From Helicobacter cinaedi CCUG 18818 = ATCC BAA-847 (GTDB lineage: Bacteria > Campylobacterota > Campylobacteria > Campylobacterales > Helicobacteraceae), in NCBI RefSeq assembly GCF_000155475.1, contig NZ_DS990391.1, positions 303,645 through 347,440 on the forward strand: DNA of 43,796 nucleotides, read 5' to 3'. The position numbers and the translations under genes are program-made. Positions 18,223 to 27,313 of this stretch are shown here, piece after piece. The notes below the pieces were generated by a model. That model saw nothing but the letters and a program-made list of their open reading frames with translations, did not search any database and was not told the origin of the DNA. Numbering within the stretch: the stretch's first letter is position 1; the number at the start of each line of letters is the position of its first letter.

Positions 18223-18648
18223 ATGCTACACACTTATATCAATGGTGCTATCGCTGATTTAGAAGCACTCATAGAATTAACACAACTTGATAACGCCGAC
18301 ATTCAAGTGGCGAACCACGAAGCGATTTTTGCTAGAGTTGAGCAAAAGGATTCTCTTGTGAAAGCATTTGAAAACAAAAAATCGCTCTTACAGCAAGAAA
18401 TGCTTTTACTTTGTGAAAAAAATCCACATAAATCACTCCAAGATCTTTTAAAGCAAGAAACTAGTGCATTACTTGATACAATGCGTGGAAAATTAGAAGA
18501 GCTAAAAACCCTTAATGCCAATTACGCACGAAGTGTGTTTGCTGTGGCAGAGTTTTATAACTCCCTTATCCAAAGGGTTATTCCACACGAAAACAATGGC
18601 TACGGGCATAACCGCCCACAAAGCCATATTCTTAAGATTCAGGCATAG
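18223..18648 (+). CDS. flgN: FlgN-like flagellar chaperone
   Basis: 141 residues, almost entirely helical/coiled-coil with many Gln, Leu and Glu. It sits between flgM and flgK, where FlgN-type chaperones of the hook-junction proteins FlgK/FlgL are usually coded. Sequence similarity in this family is low, so the call rests on size, helical make-up and position. It ends 8 bases before flgK. Confidence 0.7.
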   Translation: MLHTYINGAIADLEALIELTQLDNADIQVANHEAIFARVEQKDSLVKAFENKKSLLQQEMLLLCEKNPHKSLQDLLKQETSALLDTMRGKLEELKTLNANYARSVFAVAEFYNSLIQRVIPHENNGYGHNRPQSHILKIQA

Positions 18649-18656
18649 GCTAGATT

Positions 18657-20477
18657 ATGGGTGGCATTCTCTCATCTCTCAATACTTCCTACACAGGCTT
18701 ACAAGCTCATCAACTTATGGTTGATGTAACGGGTAATAATATCTCAAATGCAAGTGATGAGTTTTATAGTCGTCAGCGTGTGCTTGTCCGCCCAGAAAAA
18801 CCTCTATACTTTCAAGATTATAATCTCGGCAGGGGCGTGAGTGTAGAGACGATTCAAAGAATCCACGATGAATTTGTCTTTAATCGCTACCGCAAAGCCG
18901 CAGAAGAAGCACAATACTATGATACGCATTTCACAACCTTGCGTGAAGCTTCAGCCTTTTTCCCAGAAGTTGATGGTGTGGGAATCTACAATGATTTAGA
19001 AGAGTATTTTAACTCGTGGAAAGACCTAGCTAAAAACTCCACAGACCCAGCCCAAAAGCAAGTCCTTGCCAAGAACTCCCAAGTGCTTAGCACAAATATT
19101 AAAGACACAAGAGCTAGGCTTGTGCGATTACAACAAAAAGCAAGTGAAGAGCTTGAAGTAACGATTAATGAAGTTAATCGTATTGCCAAGGAAATCGCCC
19201 ACATTAATGGCAAACTCAAAGAAATGGAAGACCAAAGAGAGTTAAAACAAGCCAATGAATTACGCGATAGACGCGATGAGCTAGAATACAATCTCCAAAC
19301 GCTCGTAGGGGCAAATGTCTTTAAAAATCATCTAGATTCTAACGCTTCCATACACCCAAAACTTGCAGACTTTGATGATGAGTATGTGCTTAATATCGGT
19401 TTTGGTTTTAATATCGTTGATGGGGCGATGTATCACCCCATTGTGCTTAAAAAAGATGATAATCATCTCAATTTAAACCGCGTATATTTTCAAGGTGATG
19501 ACTTCAAAACAGTTGAAATCACAGATAAAATCGTGCAGGGCAAAGCCGGCTCACTCATTAGCCTATATAATTCCGGGGCAGATGGCACAAGAGTAGGTAA
19601 GATTCAAGATTATATCAATCATTTAGATATTTTCGCAAAAGGCTTTATTGAAGCGACAAACAGCATTTATTCACAAAGTGCGGCAACGCAAATCCGCAGC
19701 GATAAGCTTGATGTGTGGAGCTTGAATGCCCTTGTAGATAGCAACTATAATATTAAAGAGGGAAGTTTTGATGTTGTTGTATATAGCACACAAGGCGAAG
19801 AAATCGCACGCAAAACCATCACTATTGATAGAATCACCACAATGCACGATGTGGTAAAAGCCATTAACGAAAACACCGATGACAATAATGATAATAACGC
19901 CCTAAATGATGTTGATGACTATTTTCGTGCGTATTATGATAATGGCACAAAGGAGTTTAATATCCTATCAAAGAATCCATCGCAAGGCTTGTATGTGGCG
20001 ATTCAGGATAATGGCAGTAATTTCACCGGGGCTTTTGGGCTAAATAAGTTTTTTAATGGAGAATACGCACACGATATTGCCTTAAATCAAGAATATGCTA
20101 AAGACGCTACACTTATACGCCCTTGGCTTACCCCCGTAAATGGGAACTTTGATGTGGCAAATATGATGCAACAGCTCCAATATGATGATGTGGATTTTTA
20201 TGTCAATAAGTATGAAAAAAAACAGATGAGAATCCCAGAGTATTTTCAGTTCCTAGCTGGACGCGTGGCAAACCAAACCGAAGCCGCCCAACGCACAAAA
20301 GAGACTAAAGATTCTGTCCTATCTGCCGTGAAAAAGGAGCATTTAGCTATCTCGCAAGTAAGCCTTGATGAAGAAATGGTAAATCTCATTAAATTCCAAG
20401 GCGGTTATGCGGCAAATGCTAAAGTCATCACAACCATTGATCGTATGATAGAAACCCTGCTTGGTATCAAGCAATAA
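18657..20477 (+). CDS. flgK: Flagellar hook-associated protein 1
   Basis: Forms the hook-filament junction. The N-terminal flagellar rod/hook signature is GGILSSLNTSYTGLQAHQLM followed by VDVTGNNISNASDEFYSRQR. The C-terminal coiled-coil domain is EEMVNLIKFQGGYAANAKVI and TTIDRMIETLLGIKQ. The length of 606 fits Helicobacter FlgK. Residues ~410-425 hold an Asp/Asn-rich loop (TDDNNDNNALNDVDD) in the surface-exposed middle part. Confidence 0.96.
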   Translation: MGGILSSLNTSYTGLQAHQLMVDVTGNNISNASDEFYSRQRVLVRPEKPLYFQDYNLGRGVSVETIQRIHDEFVFNRYRKAAEEAQYYDTHFTTLREASAFFPEVDGVGIYNDLEEYFNSWKDLAKNSTDPAQKQVLAKNSQVLSTNIKDTRARLVRLQQKASEELEVTINEVNRIAKEIAHINGKLKEMEDQRELKQANELRDRRDELEYNLQTLVGANVFKNHLDSNASIHPKLADFDDEYVLNIGFGFNIVDGAMYHPIVLKKDDNHLNLNRVYFQGDDFKTVEITDKIVQGKAGSLISLYNSGADGTRVGKIQDYINHLDIFAKGFIEATNSIYSQSAATQIRSDKLDVWSLNALVDSNYNIKEGSFDVVVYSTQGEEIARKTITIDRITTMHDVVKAINENTDDNNDNNALNDVDDYFRAYYDNGTKEFNILSKNPSQGLYVAIQDNGSNFTGAFGLNKFFNGEYAHDIALNQEYAKDATLIRPWLTPVNGNFDVANMMQQLQYDDVDFYVNKYEKKQMRIPEYFQFLAGRVANQTEAAQRTKETKDSVLSAVKKEHLAISQVSLDEEMVNLIKFQGGYAANAKVITTIDRMIETLLGIKQ

Positions 20478-20495
20478 GCATAATAAAGCTTAGTT

Positions 20496-21257
20496 ATGCA
20501 AACTTCATCATCTTCTCTATTTACACTCTTGGGCAAAAGTCTCAATGACTTTTTTTCCGCTAAGATTCTAACACTCACCCTTTTCCCAGCACTCTTTGGC
20601 ATTATACTTTGGGGCGGTGTGCTTTATATTTTTGGCAATGAGATTTACACCTATCTTTCACAAATGCTTTTAGGCTTTATGCCCGATTGGCTCAATATGC
20701 AAGGCACGGCACAAAGCATTTTAAATGGTATTATCCATTTTAGCCTATCCTTTGCTCTTTATACTTTGTTTGGAATCTTTTTTCTTATAGCGATTTTGCT
20801 TACAAATATGCTTTTTTCCATTTTCTACACGCCCTTTATCGTGGAATATGTGCGGGTAAGAAGCTACCCCCACTTACCAAAGGCGGAGTTTGGCTCTCTT
20901 TTTGAGTGTATTTTTGTATTTATCAAAAATTTTTTACTTTTTGCACTTTTAGCCCTTCTCTCACTTTTTTTATACCTTGTGCCACTTATTGGCTCACTGC
21001 TTGGCTCTTTTGGCTTATTTCTCGTGTGGTATTTGTTTTTTAAAAATATGACTTTTTATGATGTGGGTAGTGCTAGTATGGAAAAATCACATTTTCAATC
21101 TATCAATCAAACGCGTTTTTTTACAAATCACGCCTACGCCCTAAGTGCTTATCTCTTAAACTATGTGCCGTTTTTTAATTTTTTTCTTATGCCATTGCAG
21201 ATTCTGCTTATCACGCATTATTTTTTCACAAGGCTAAATGAAAATATAACAAGCTAG
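20496..21257 (+). CDS. EI24-domain (CysZ-like) integral membrane protein
   Basis: 253 residues with several hydrophobic segments (LTLFPALFGIILWGGVLYIF, TLFGIFFLIAILLTNMLFS, LLFALLALLSLFLYLVPLIG, VPFFNFFLMPLQILLIT). The 'FYTPFIVEYV...H' and 'YLLNYVPFFNFF..P' sections are typical of EI24/CysZ proteins, some of which import sulfate. Here no cysteine genes are nearby, so substrate is unknown. It begins 18 bases after flgK and overlaps the opposing gene by 4 bases. Confidence 0.75.
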   Translation: MQTSSSSLFTLLGKSLNDFFSAKILTLTLFPALFGIILWGGVLYIFGNEIYTYLSQMLLGFMPDWLNMQGTAQSILNGIIHFSLSFALYTLFGIFFLIAILLTNMLFSIFYTPFIVEYVRVRSYPHLPKAEFGSLFECIFVFIKNFLLFALLALLSLFLYLVPLIGSLLGSFGLFLVWYLFFKNMTFYDVGSASMEKSHFQSINQTRFFTNHAYALSAYLLNYVPFFNFFLMPLQILLITHYFFTRLNENITS

Positions 21258-21649
21258 TCAAATTTACAATGCTTATAATATCTCACAATACCGCAACTCG
21301 CAAAAAGCTCCATAGATTCTATACTGCTTTCACGCCCCATATATATGTCTATATCCACATTTGAATCCACTAAGCCAAGCAAACTATGCAATTCAATCGG
21401 TGGGGCAAAAAGTATAAGATTCTGCACTCTTAGAATCTCTTGTGTCGCCCCCTTTGTCTGCCTATGCTCCCCATATTTTTCCAAACGCTCTAATGTCCGC
21501 TCCACCGCCCTTTTTGCTGAATCTACGCGGGGAGACAAGCCAAACGCCCCATAGCCTATAATCACATAAGGGTTTAGCCCCGCTCTTGCTAGAATCTGCT
21601 CTAGGATTCTAGCAAGAGCCTGATTAGCACTTTCACAGACTTGCTTCAT
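21254..21649 (-). CDS. Conserved hypothetical, last gene of the ftsH-like operon
   Basis: 131 residues, no signal peptide or membrane helix. An N-terminal helix with paired Ala-Arg motifs (NQALARILEQILARAGLNPY) is followed by a mixed alpha/beta region. It overlaps the 3' end of the ftsH-like gene by 17 bases, so the two are translationally coupled. H. pylori has an uncharacterised gene (HP0287) next to its FtsH paralogue. I do not recognise a domain. Confidence 0.7.
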   Translation of the reverse strand: MKQVCESANQALARILEQILARAGLNPYVIIGYGAFGLSPRVDSAKRAVERTLERLEKYGEHRQTKGATQEILRVQNLILFAPPIELHSLLGLVDSNVDIDIYMGRESSIESMELFASCGIVRYYKHCKFD

Positions 21650-23315
21650 AAATGGCTTTTATCTCTTCTTTGCTCAAACGCTCCTTTGCCAAAAGCTCCT
21701 TTGCTACTTTTTCAAGCAAGGGCTTAGCGTTTGTAAGAAACTCGCTCATTTCCTTTTGTGCCATGTCTAAGATATACGCCACATCGCTCACATCGCCCAA
21801 AAGTCGCTCCGCCATACCATATTCCGCACACATCTGCGTAGCAATCTCTTTTGCCCTAGCCACATCATCTTTAGCATTGCTAAAACTTTGCTGATAAATA
21901 AGCTTTGTGGCAATATTCCCAGCTAATGCTACTTTAATCTTACTCATAAGCTCTTGCTTACTAATCAATTCCTTATCCACCTGCTTAAAGCTCTCCCCCA
22001 CAAGCCCAATCTTATCAAAATCAACTTCTAGCCAATACGCACTTAACGCCTTTGCCCCTTGATAAATAGCTAGAATCTCCTTTTCTTTCTCGCTCAAACT
22101 CAAAGCCTTCTTTTTCCCCACAAGCACCTTATCCTTTGTCGCTAAAATATCTTCCTGTGTTATCTCTTGTCGTTTATGTCGCAGTGCATTTAACGCACTC
22201 TCATTTACCAATGCTGCTAATGCCGCCCCGCTAAAGCCCACGCACAAACGCGCAATGTGATGAATATCTAGGCTATGCTTTTTGCCACGCAAATACAGCT
22301 CTAAAATAGATTCTCTCTCCTGCAAATTAGGCAATTCCACATAAATGCGTCTATCAAACCGCCCACTTCTTAATAACGCTTCATCTAGCACTTCAATCTT
22401 GTTTGTCGCGGCAATCACAATCACCCCACTTGAATCTTCAAATCCGTCCATTTCGGTTAAAAGCTGATTGAGTGTTGCCTCACGCTCATCACTCCTAGCA
22501 TTGCCCCTTGCTTTCCCCACCGCATCAATCTCATCAATAAAAACAATACTCGGTGCATTTGCCTTTGCCTTTAAAAATAGCTCTCTTACGCGTTTAGCAC
22601 CCATTCCTGCATAAATCTGTACAAAGCTAGAGCCACTTTGATAGAAAAATGGCACATTTGCTTCCCCAGCCACAGCCTTTGCAATCATCGTTTTTCCCAC
22701 ACCGGGAGGTCCTACAAGCAGCACTCCCTTAGGCAGAGCAATGCCTAAATCTTGATAGAATCTAGGATTTTTAAGATAATCAATAATTTCTAATAACTCT
22801 TCCTTAACTTCACTAATCCCAGCAACATCTTTAAATCTCACTCTAGAATCTAAGGGCATATATGTTTGCACACCAAGAGACACAGGCGTTTCCATAGGCG
22901 TTTCACTCTCACGCAAAAACTCTGCCCTTTTGTTTTCACGCATTTTTGGCTTTTTAAACAATAATCGCAATGCTTGAAACAGCACCGCTAAACCCAAAAT
23001 CAGCACAATCACTATGCCAAGATTGCCCAAAATCTCGCTAAAAAAATGCTGATTTTTGATTGTTACAGGTTTATCTAACGCCCATAGTTTAGAATCTAAG
23101 CCCTCTGCATAAGCCTTATACCGCTTGTTTTCAAGTGTAAAATAAATATATTGTGTATCATAGATAATATCACTCACGCTTTGATTTGTAAGCAAATGCT
23201 CTGCCTCCTTAGCACTCACAAGCTCTATATTATCTTTTAACACCAGCACCAAGCCTAGTGCGATAACAAGCACAAGCCCTACAAGCCCTATAATCAAACT
23301 TTTAGATTTTGCCAT
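21633..23315 (-). CDS. FtsH-like AAA+ membrane ATPase lacking the zinc protease motif
   Basis: Layout is that of FtsH: two N-terminal membrane helices (residues ~7-26 and ~98-118), then an AAA+ domain with Walker A GPPGVGKT (202-209), Walker B IVFIDE (257-262), the second region of homology LLRSGRFDRR, and a C-terminal helical 'protease' domain. Where FtsH has HEAGH, this protein has YQGAK (418-422), so no HExxH zinc site remains, although flanking structure (SNAKDDVARAKEIATQMCAEYGMAERL) is conserved. It is therefore a predicted ATP-driven unfoldase or adaptor rather than a protease. H. pylori carries a second FtsH (HP0286) in the same gene order. At 560 residues it is shorter than ordinary FtsH (~630). 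Confidence 0.88.
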   Translation of the reverse strand: MAKSKSLIIGLVGLVLVIALGLVLVLKDNIELVSAKEAEHLLTNQSVSDIIYDTQYIYFTLENKRYKAYAEGLDSKLWALDKPVTIKNQHFFSEILGNLGIVIVLILGLAVLFQALRLLFKKPKMRENKRAEFLRESETPMETPVSLGVQTYMPLDSRVRFKDVAGISEVKEELLEIIDYLKNPRFYQDLGIALPKGVLLVGPPGVGKTMIAKAVAGEANVPFFYQSGSSFVQIYAGMGAKRVRELFLKAKANAPSIVFIDEIDAVGKARGNARSDEREATLNQLLTEMDGFEDSSGVIVIAATNKIEVLDEALLRSGRFDRRIYVELPNLQERESILELYLRGKKHSLDIHHIARLCVGFSGAALAALVNESALNALRHKRQEITQEDILATKDKVLVGKKKALSLSEKEKEILAIYQGAKALSAYWLEVDFDKIGLVGESFKQVDKELISKQELMSKIKVALAGNIATKLIYQQSFSNAKDDVARAKEIATQMCAEYGMAERLLGDVSDVAYILDMAQKEMSEFLTNAKPLLEKVAKELLAKERLSKEEIKAIYEASL

Positions 23316-24585
23316 TATTCTGCTCCATTGCTATATCATAGTCCTTAAAAGTCAGCCACTGCCCGATAAGATTATCTTTTTCACTCTCAAATCTCATACG
23401 ATTAAAAAATTCATCTAGCCCCGTATAGACAAAACCATCGCTAGATTCTATATTACTAGATTCTATTTTGCTTTCACACAGCACATTAAGCGGTATCTTA
23501 TGGGCTTTTCTAAATGCAACATTATTTTGTGCCACAATGTCTTTAAGCGTATGCAGTCTTTGCTTACTCACATCGCCCTTAATGTCATTTTTCATCGTGC
23601 TTGAAGGTGTTCCATCGCGTTTGCTATATACAAAGGGGTGCAAATGTGTGAGTGGAAAAAGCTTAAAATTTGCTAATGCCTTTTCCCACACAGATTCACT
23701 TTCCCCCGGATGCCCCACAATAAAATCACTCCCCAAGCAAAAGCCTTTTTGAGCGAAATAATTAAAAAGCTCCAAATCACTCTCCACACGATTATGCCTA
23801 TTCATAATCTCTAGCATTGTATCGCTTGTATGTTGCAAAGCAATATGCAAATGCTTCTCCATTATAGGCAGCTCTAGCACTTCTTTAAACTCACTATCAA
23901 TTTGACTAGGCTCAAGGCTACCTATACGCAAACGCCTTAACACCCCTAAATTATAAATCTCTCTTATAAGCCCTGCTAGATTAGAATCTAAATCCCTACC
24001 ATAGCTCCCCACATTTGTGCCTGTTAGCACCACTTCGCTAATGCCAGATTCAGCTAAAGTAAGAATCTGCTTTAAAATCTTATCTTTTGGGTATGATCTC
24101 GCCTTGCCCCTAACACTAGGGATAATACAATAGCTACACGCAAAATCACAGCCCTCTTGAATCTTCAAAAATGCTCTTGACTTCCCTACAAACTCACTTA
24201 CAATCGTGCTATCAATATGCTCCGGGCTATCTTCTTTATGAAAAAACCGCTCCTTATTTTGAAGCAATTCATCAATATTTTCCTTAAAACTATGGGCAAA
24301 CACCCCATAAGCAAGATTGAGTGAAAAGACTTCCTGCCCCCTTGTGCCAACGCCACAGCCTGTGAAATACACCTTTTTATTTAAATCTCGCATTTTATGC
24401 AAATAGCCACGCACACCAGCATCTGCCCCATTTGTTACCGTGCAGGAATTGACAATCACAATATCCGCTTCACTCTCACATTCCACGCATTCAAACTGCC
24501 CTAAGTTACTTTTCATCACCTGCGTATCAAAGAGATTTGTGCGGCAGCCAAAGGTTTTAAAATATACTTTTTTTAATGCACTCAT
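23302..24585 (-). CDS. mtaB: tRNA methylthiotransferase, MtaB type
   Basis: Radical-SAM enzyme that adds a methylthio group to t6A37 of tRNA. The N-terminal UPF0004 domain has KVYFKTFGCRTNLFDTQVMK and VNSCTVT. The radical-SAM triad is GCDFACSYCIIP. The TRAM-type C-terminus is weak. The length of 427 suits MtaB rather than MiaB or RimO, and the 'RTN' version of the first Cys motif also suits MtaB. It overlaps the downstream ftsH-like gene by 14 bases. Confidence 0.9.
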   Translation of the reverse strand: MSALKKVYFKTFGCRTNLFDTQVMKSNLGQFECVECESEADIVIVNSCTVTNGADAGVRGYLHKMRDLNKKVYFTGCGVGTRGQEVFSLNLAYGVFAHSFKENIDELLQNKERFFHKEDSPEHIDSTIVSEFVGKSRAFLKIQEGCDFACSYCIIPSVRGKARSYPKDKILKQILTLAESGISEVVLTGTNVGSYGRDLDSNLAGLIREIYNLGVLRRLRIGSLEPSQIDSEFKEVLELPIMEKHLHIALQHTSDTMLEIMNRHNRVESDLELFNYFAQKGFCLGSDFIVGHPGESESVWEKALANFKLFPLTHLHPFVYSKRDGTPSSTMKNDIKGDVSKQRLHTLKDIVAQNNVAFRKAHKIPLNVLCESKIESSNIESSDGFVYTGLDEFFNRMRFESEKDNLIGQWLTFKDYDIAMEQNNGKI

Positions 24586-24632
24586 AACGCTCCTTTAATG
24601 TCTCCCTAGAATCTACATTTGCCGCTTAGAAT

Positions 24633-26270
24633 CTACACATTCTCTTTAGAATCCGCCACCGCCCCACCAAACAGGGCAAGATTCTCCACATTTGCTTCAT
24701 CAATCTTTTTATCCTTATTGCCAATGCCATCATTTGCCGAAGTAACAACCTTGCTTGTGGGGTAAGCAATATGTATATCATCTTCTTTAAGAATCTGCTC
24801 CATCATCTCGCCCGAAATGGTGCTACGCAACGCTAAAGTCGCATAGGCGTTTGTTTGATACCACATAGAGATTCTAAGCCCATTTGGCTCAATCATACAA
24901 TAGCTTCTTACTTCCAAGTTTGGATTTCTCAAAGAATACTTATCACGCATACGATGCACCTGCTGTCGCACCATTTCTGTATAGCCTTTAGCGTATTTTT
25001 TGCCCGTGTCTGTGGCGATTTTAAGGGCTTTTTTGTAATTGCTATCAAAAGTAATGGTAAAGTCTATCCCGTCCCACACGGTTTTTAGCCCTCCGTGCGT
25101 GTAGTTAGCAAACATTGTTGTAAAAATATAATTATTTGGGATAAAGATAATGCGTCCAGCACGGCGATTTTCCATATAGCTTGTAAGCGTTACATCTTCA
25201 AAAATAGTAATTCTAAGCATTGAAATATCAAGCACATCACCCACATAAACACTACCATCTTTACACACACGCACCCTATCACCTACATGCACACTTCCAC
25301 CTAGGACAATTACAAACCACCCCAGCACACTCATAAATAAATCTTTCATAGCAATAGCCAAACCAGCCGAGGCAAAGCCCACAATCGCCACGAGATAGCT
25401 GACATTCTCCATATAAGCAAAGAGCAAAATAAGCACAATAATAGTGATATTTAAAAAGTTTATAACCTTACTTGCGGTGTAGATTCTATCGGTATCAAGG
25501 ATATATTTGCGTAAAGTGAGCTTTAATAAAAAGGCTAAAAGTATCGTAATCAGCACGGCTATGCCAATATATATCGTCTTTAAAAATTGTGCTTTGATTT
25601 GATGTTTAAGCTTTAAAATTGTGCTTTGGGATTCTTGATTATACAAATCCATAGAAGTAGCTAGAATCCTTTGTGCACCCTCTAGCTCCTCTAGCATTGT
25701 TTGAATCCGCACAATCTTATCTGCCACCGCAACAGATTTATCCACAAAAGAGAGCTGATTTAAGATTCTATATTTTTCCCTTACAAGCTCTAGCAAAGAT
25801 TCTAAACTCTCTTGGTTTGCCACAAGGGCGTTTTTCTGCTCATCAATTTGTTTGATAAAAGAATAGCCCGATAGGATTAAAAAAGGATTTGTAATTTGTG
25901 GAATCTCTTCCATATTTTTGGCTTCTAGCAGTGAGCCATAAGGGTGTTTAGCATATTCTTTGAGTAAGTCCTGCTGCCTTTGCAATGTCTCAAGGCGATG
26001 CGTTAAAGAACGCGGAGGATTTGTATAATGAGATTCTAGCTCCTTTTGAAGTGCGGTAATCTCATTTGTAATCTCATTATAATTTTCCAAGCTCACATAA
26101 TGCTTTAGCCACACATTCTCACTGCTTTCAAACTTCGTATCAATAGCTTCTAGCTCTTTTTGTAATTGCGTGATTCCAAAATCCTGCTCTTGCTTTGGCG
26201 TTTTCTCCGCTAGTAGCACCGCACAACAGCACAACAGCCACAGCACAAATAACACAAAGACTTTTTTCAT
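24633..26270 (-). CDS. MscS-family mechanosensitive channel
   Basis: 545 residues. A signal peptide (MKKVFVLFVLWLLCCCAVLLA) precedes a long coiled-coil periplasmic region (to about residue 230). Then come membrane helices and the MscS pore/beta domain (VGFASAGLAIAMKDLFMSVLGW... GGSVHVGDRVRV). It opens under membrane tension to release solutes. The larger N-terminal region makes it a MscK/YbdG-like long form. Its start codon overlaps the aroB stop (ATGA), in the order trkA-like, aroB, mscS, mtaB, ftsH-like known from H. pylori. Confidence 0.9.
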   Translation of the reverse strand: MKKVFVLFVLWLLCCCAVLLAEKTPKQEQDFGITQLQKELEAIDTKFESSENVWLKHYVSLENYNEITNEITALQKELESHYTNPPRSLTHRLETLQRQQDLLKEYAKHPYGSLLEAKNMEEIPQITNPFLILSGYSFIKQIDEQKNALVANQESLESLLELVREKYRILNQLSFVDKSVAVADKIVRIQTMLEELEGAQRILATSMDLYNQESQSTILKLKHQIKAQFLKTIYIGIAVLITILLAFLLKLTLRKYILDTDRIYTASKVINFLNITIIVLILLFAYMENVSYLVAIVGFASAGLAIAMKDLFMSVLGWFVIVLGGSVHVGDRVRVCKDGSVYVGDVLDISMLRITIFEDVTLTSYMENRRAGRIIFIPNNYIFTTMFANYTHGGLKTVWDGIDFTITFDSNYKKALKIATDTGKKYAKGYTEMVRQQVHRMRDKYSLRNPNLEVRSYCMIEPNGLRISMWYQTNAYATLALRSTISGEMMEQILKEDDIHIAYPTSKVVTSANDGIGNKDKKIDEANVENLALFGGAVADSKENV

Positions 26271-27313
26271 TTTTCAAACTCACTTAGAATCCTAAGCACT
26301 TTTTGCTTTGGCACATCTTCACACAAAGCCACATCGCCAAGCCCCTTTGGCAAAATAAACATAATCTTAGAATCCGCACTCTTTTTATCCAAATAAAATT
26401 TTTCATAAAAGCCCAACACATTGCCAATTTCAAAAAATGTCGGTAAATCATACCTTTCAAGCAGATTTTTTATCGCCTCCACCTCATTATCTTGTAAGAA
26501 TCCTAGCTCATAAGCAAGTGCATTTGCCATACACATACCAATGCTAACCGCCTCGCCGTGCAAATACCGCTTATAATCCGTAAGATTTTCAATCGCGTGT
26601 CCAAAAGTATGCCCATAATTTAACGCAGCCCTAATGCCCTTCTCTTTTTCGTCACTGCTGACTACCTTTGCCTTAATGCTTACCGCTTGAGTGATAGCAT
26701 ATACAAGGCTTTGCGTATCTTGCAGATTCAAAGTGTGATTTTGCAAATACGCAAAAAACTCCTTATCAAAGCACACCGCCATTTTTATAATCTCTGCCAC
26801 TCCAGCCCCAAACTCTCTTAAAGATAAAGTCTGTAAAAAATGTGGATCAATATACACTGCCTTTGGCTGATGAAAAAGCCCTATAAGATTCTTGCCAAAC
26901 TCATTATTAATGCCCGTTTTACCACCCACAGACGCATCTACTTGAGAAAGCAAAGTCGTAGGAATCTGTATAAAGTCAATCCCCCTTTGGTAAATCCCGC
27001 TTACAAAGCCCACCATATCCCCTATGACACCACCGCCTAGGGCAATCATCAGCGATTTTCTATCAAGCCTATGAGAAAAGGCACATTCAAGGATATATTC
27101 CACACTTTGCATATTTTTATACTGCTCCCCATCAGGCACAATACACACATACACTTCTTTAGATTCAAGGCTTTGTAATACTTGAGAGAGATATAATCCC
27201 GCTACTTTGGGATTTGAGACTATCAGCACCTTGTGGGCGTGGGCGATTGTGGGGAGCTTGCCTATATGGATAGGATAGGTGGAATGTGGCGTTTGTATCT
27301 GCAATGTTGTCAT
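26267..27313 (-). CDS. aroB: 3-dehydroquinate synthase
   Basis: Second step of the shikimate pathway: DAHP to 3-dehydroquinate, using NAD and a metal. Hallmarks are PDGEQYK, ALGGGVIGDMVGFVSGIYQRGI, TTLLSQVDASVGGKTGIN and the metal-binding LNYGHTFGHAIE. 348 residues is normal. Coupled by ATGA overlaps to the genes on both sides. Confidence 0.97.
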   Translation of the reverse strand: MTTLQIQTPHSTYPIHIGKLPTIAHAHKVLIVSNPKVAGLYLSQVLQSLESKEVYVCIVPDGEQYKNMQSVEYILECAFSHRLDRKSLMIALGGGVIGDMVGFVSGIYQRGIDFIQIPTTLLSQVDASVGGKTGINNEFGKNLIGLFHQPKAVYIDPHFLQTLSLREFGAGVAEIIKMAVCFDKEFFAYLQNHTLNLQDTQSLVYAITQAVSIKAKVVSSDEKEKGIRAALNYGHTFGHAIENLTDYKRYLHGEAVSIGMCMANALAYELGFLQDNEVEAIKNLLERYDLPTFFEIGNVLGFYEKFYLDKKSADSKIMFILPKGLGDVALCEDVPKQKVLRILSEFEK

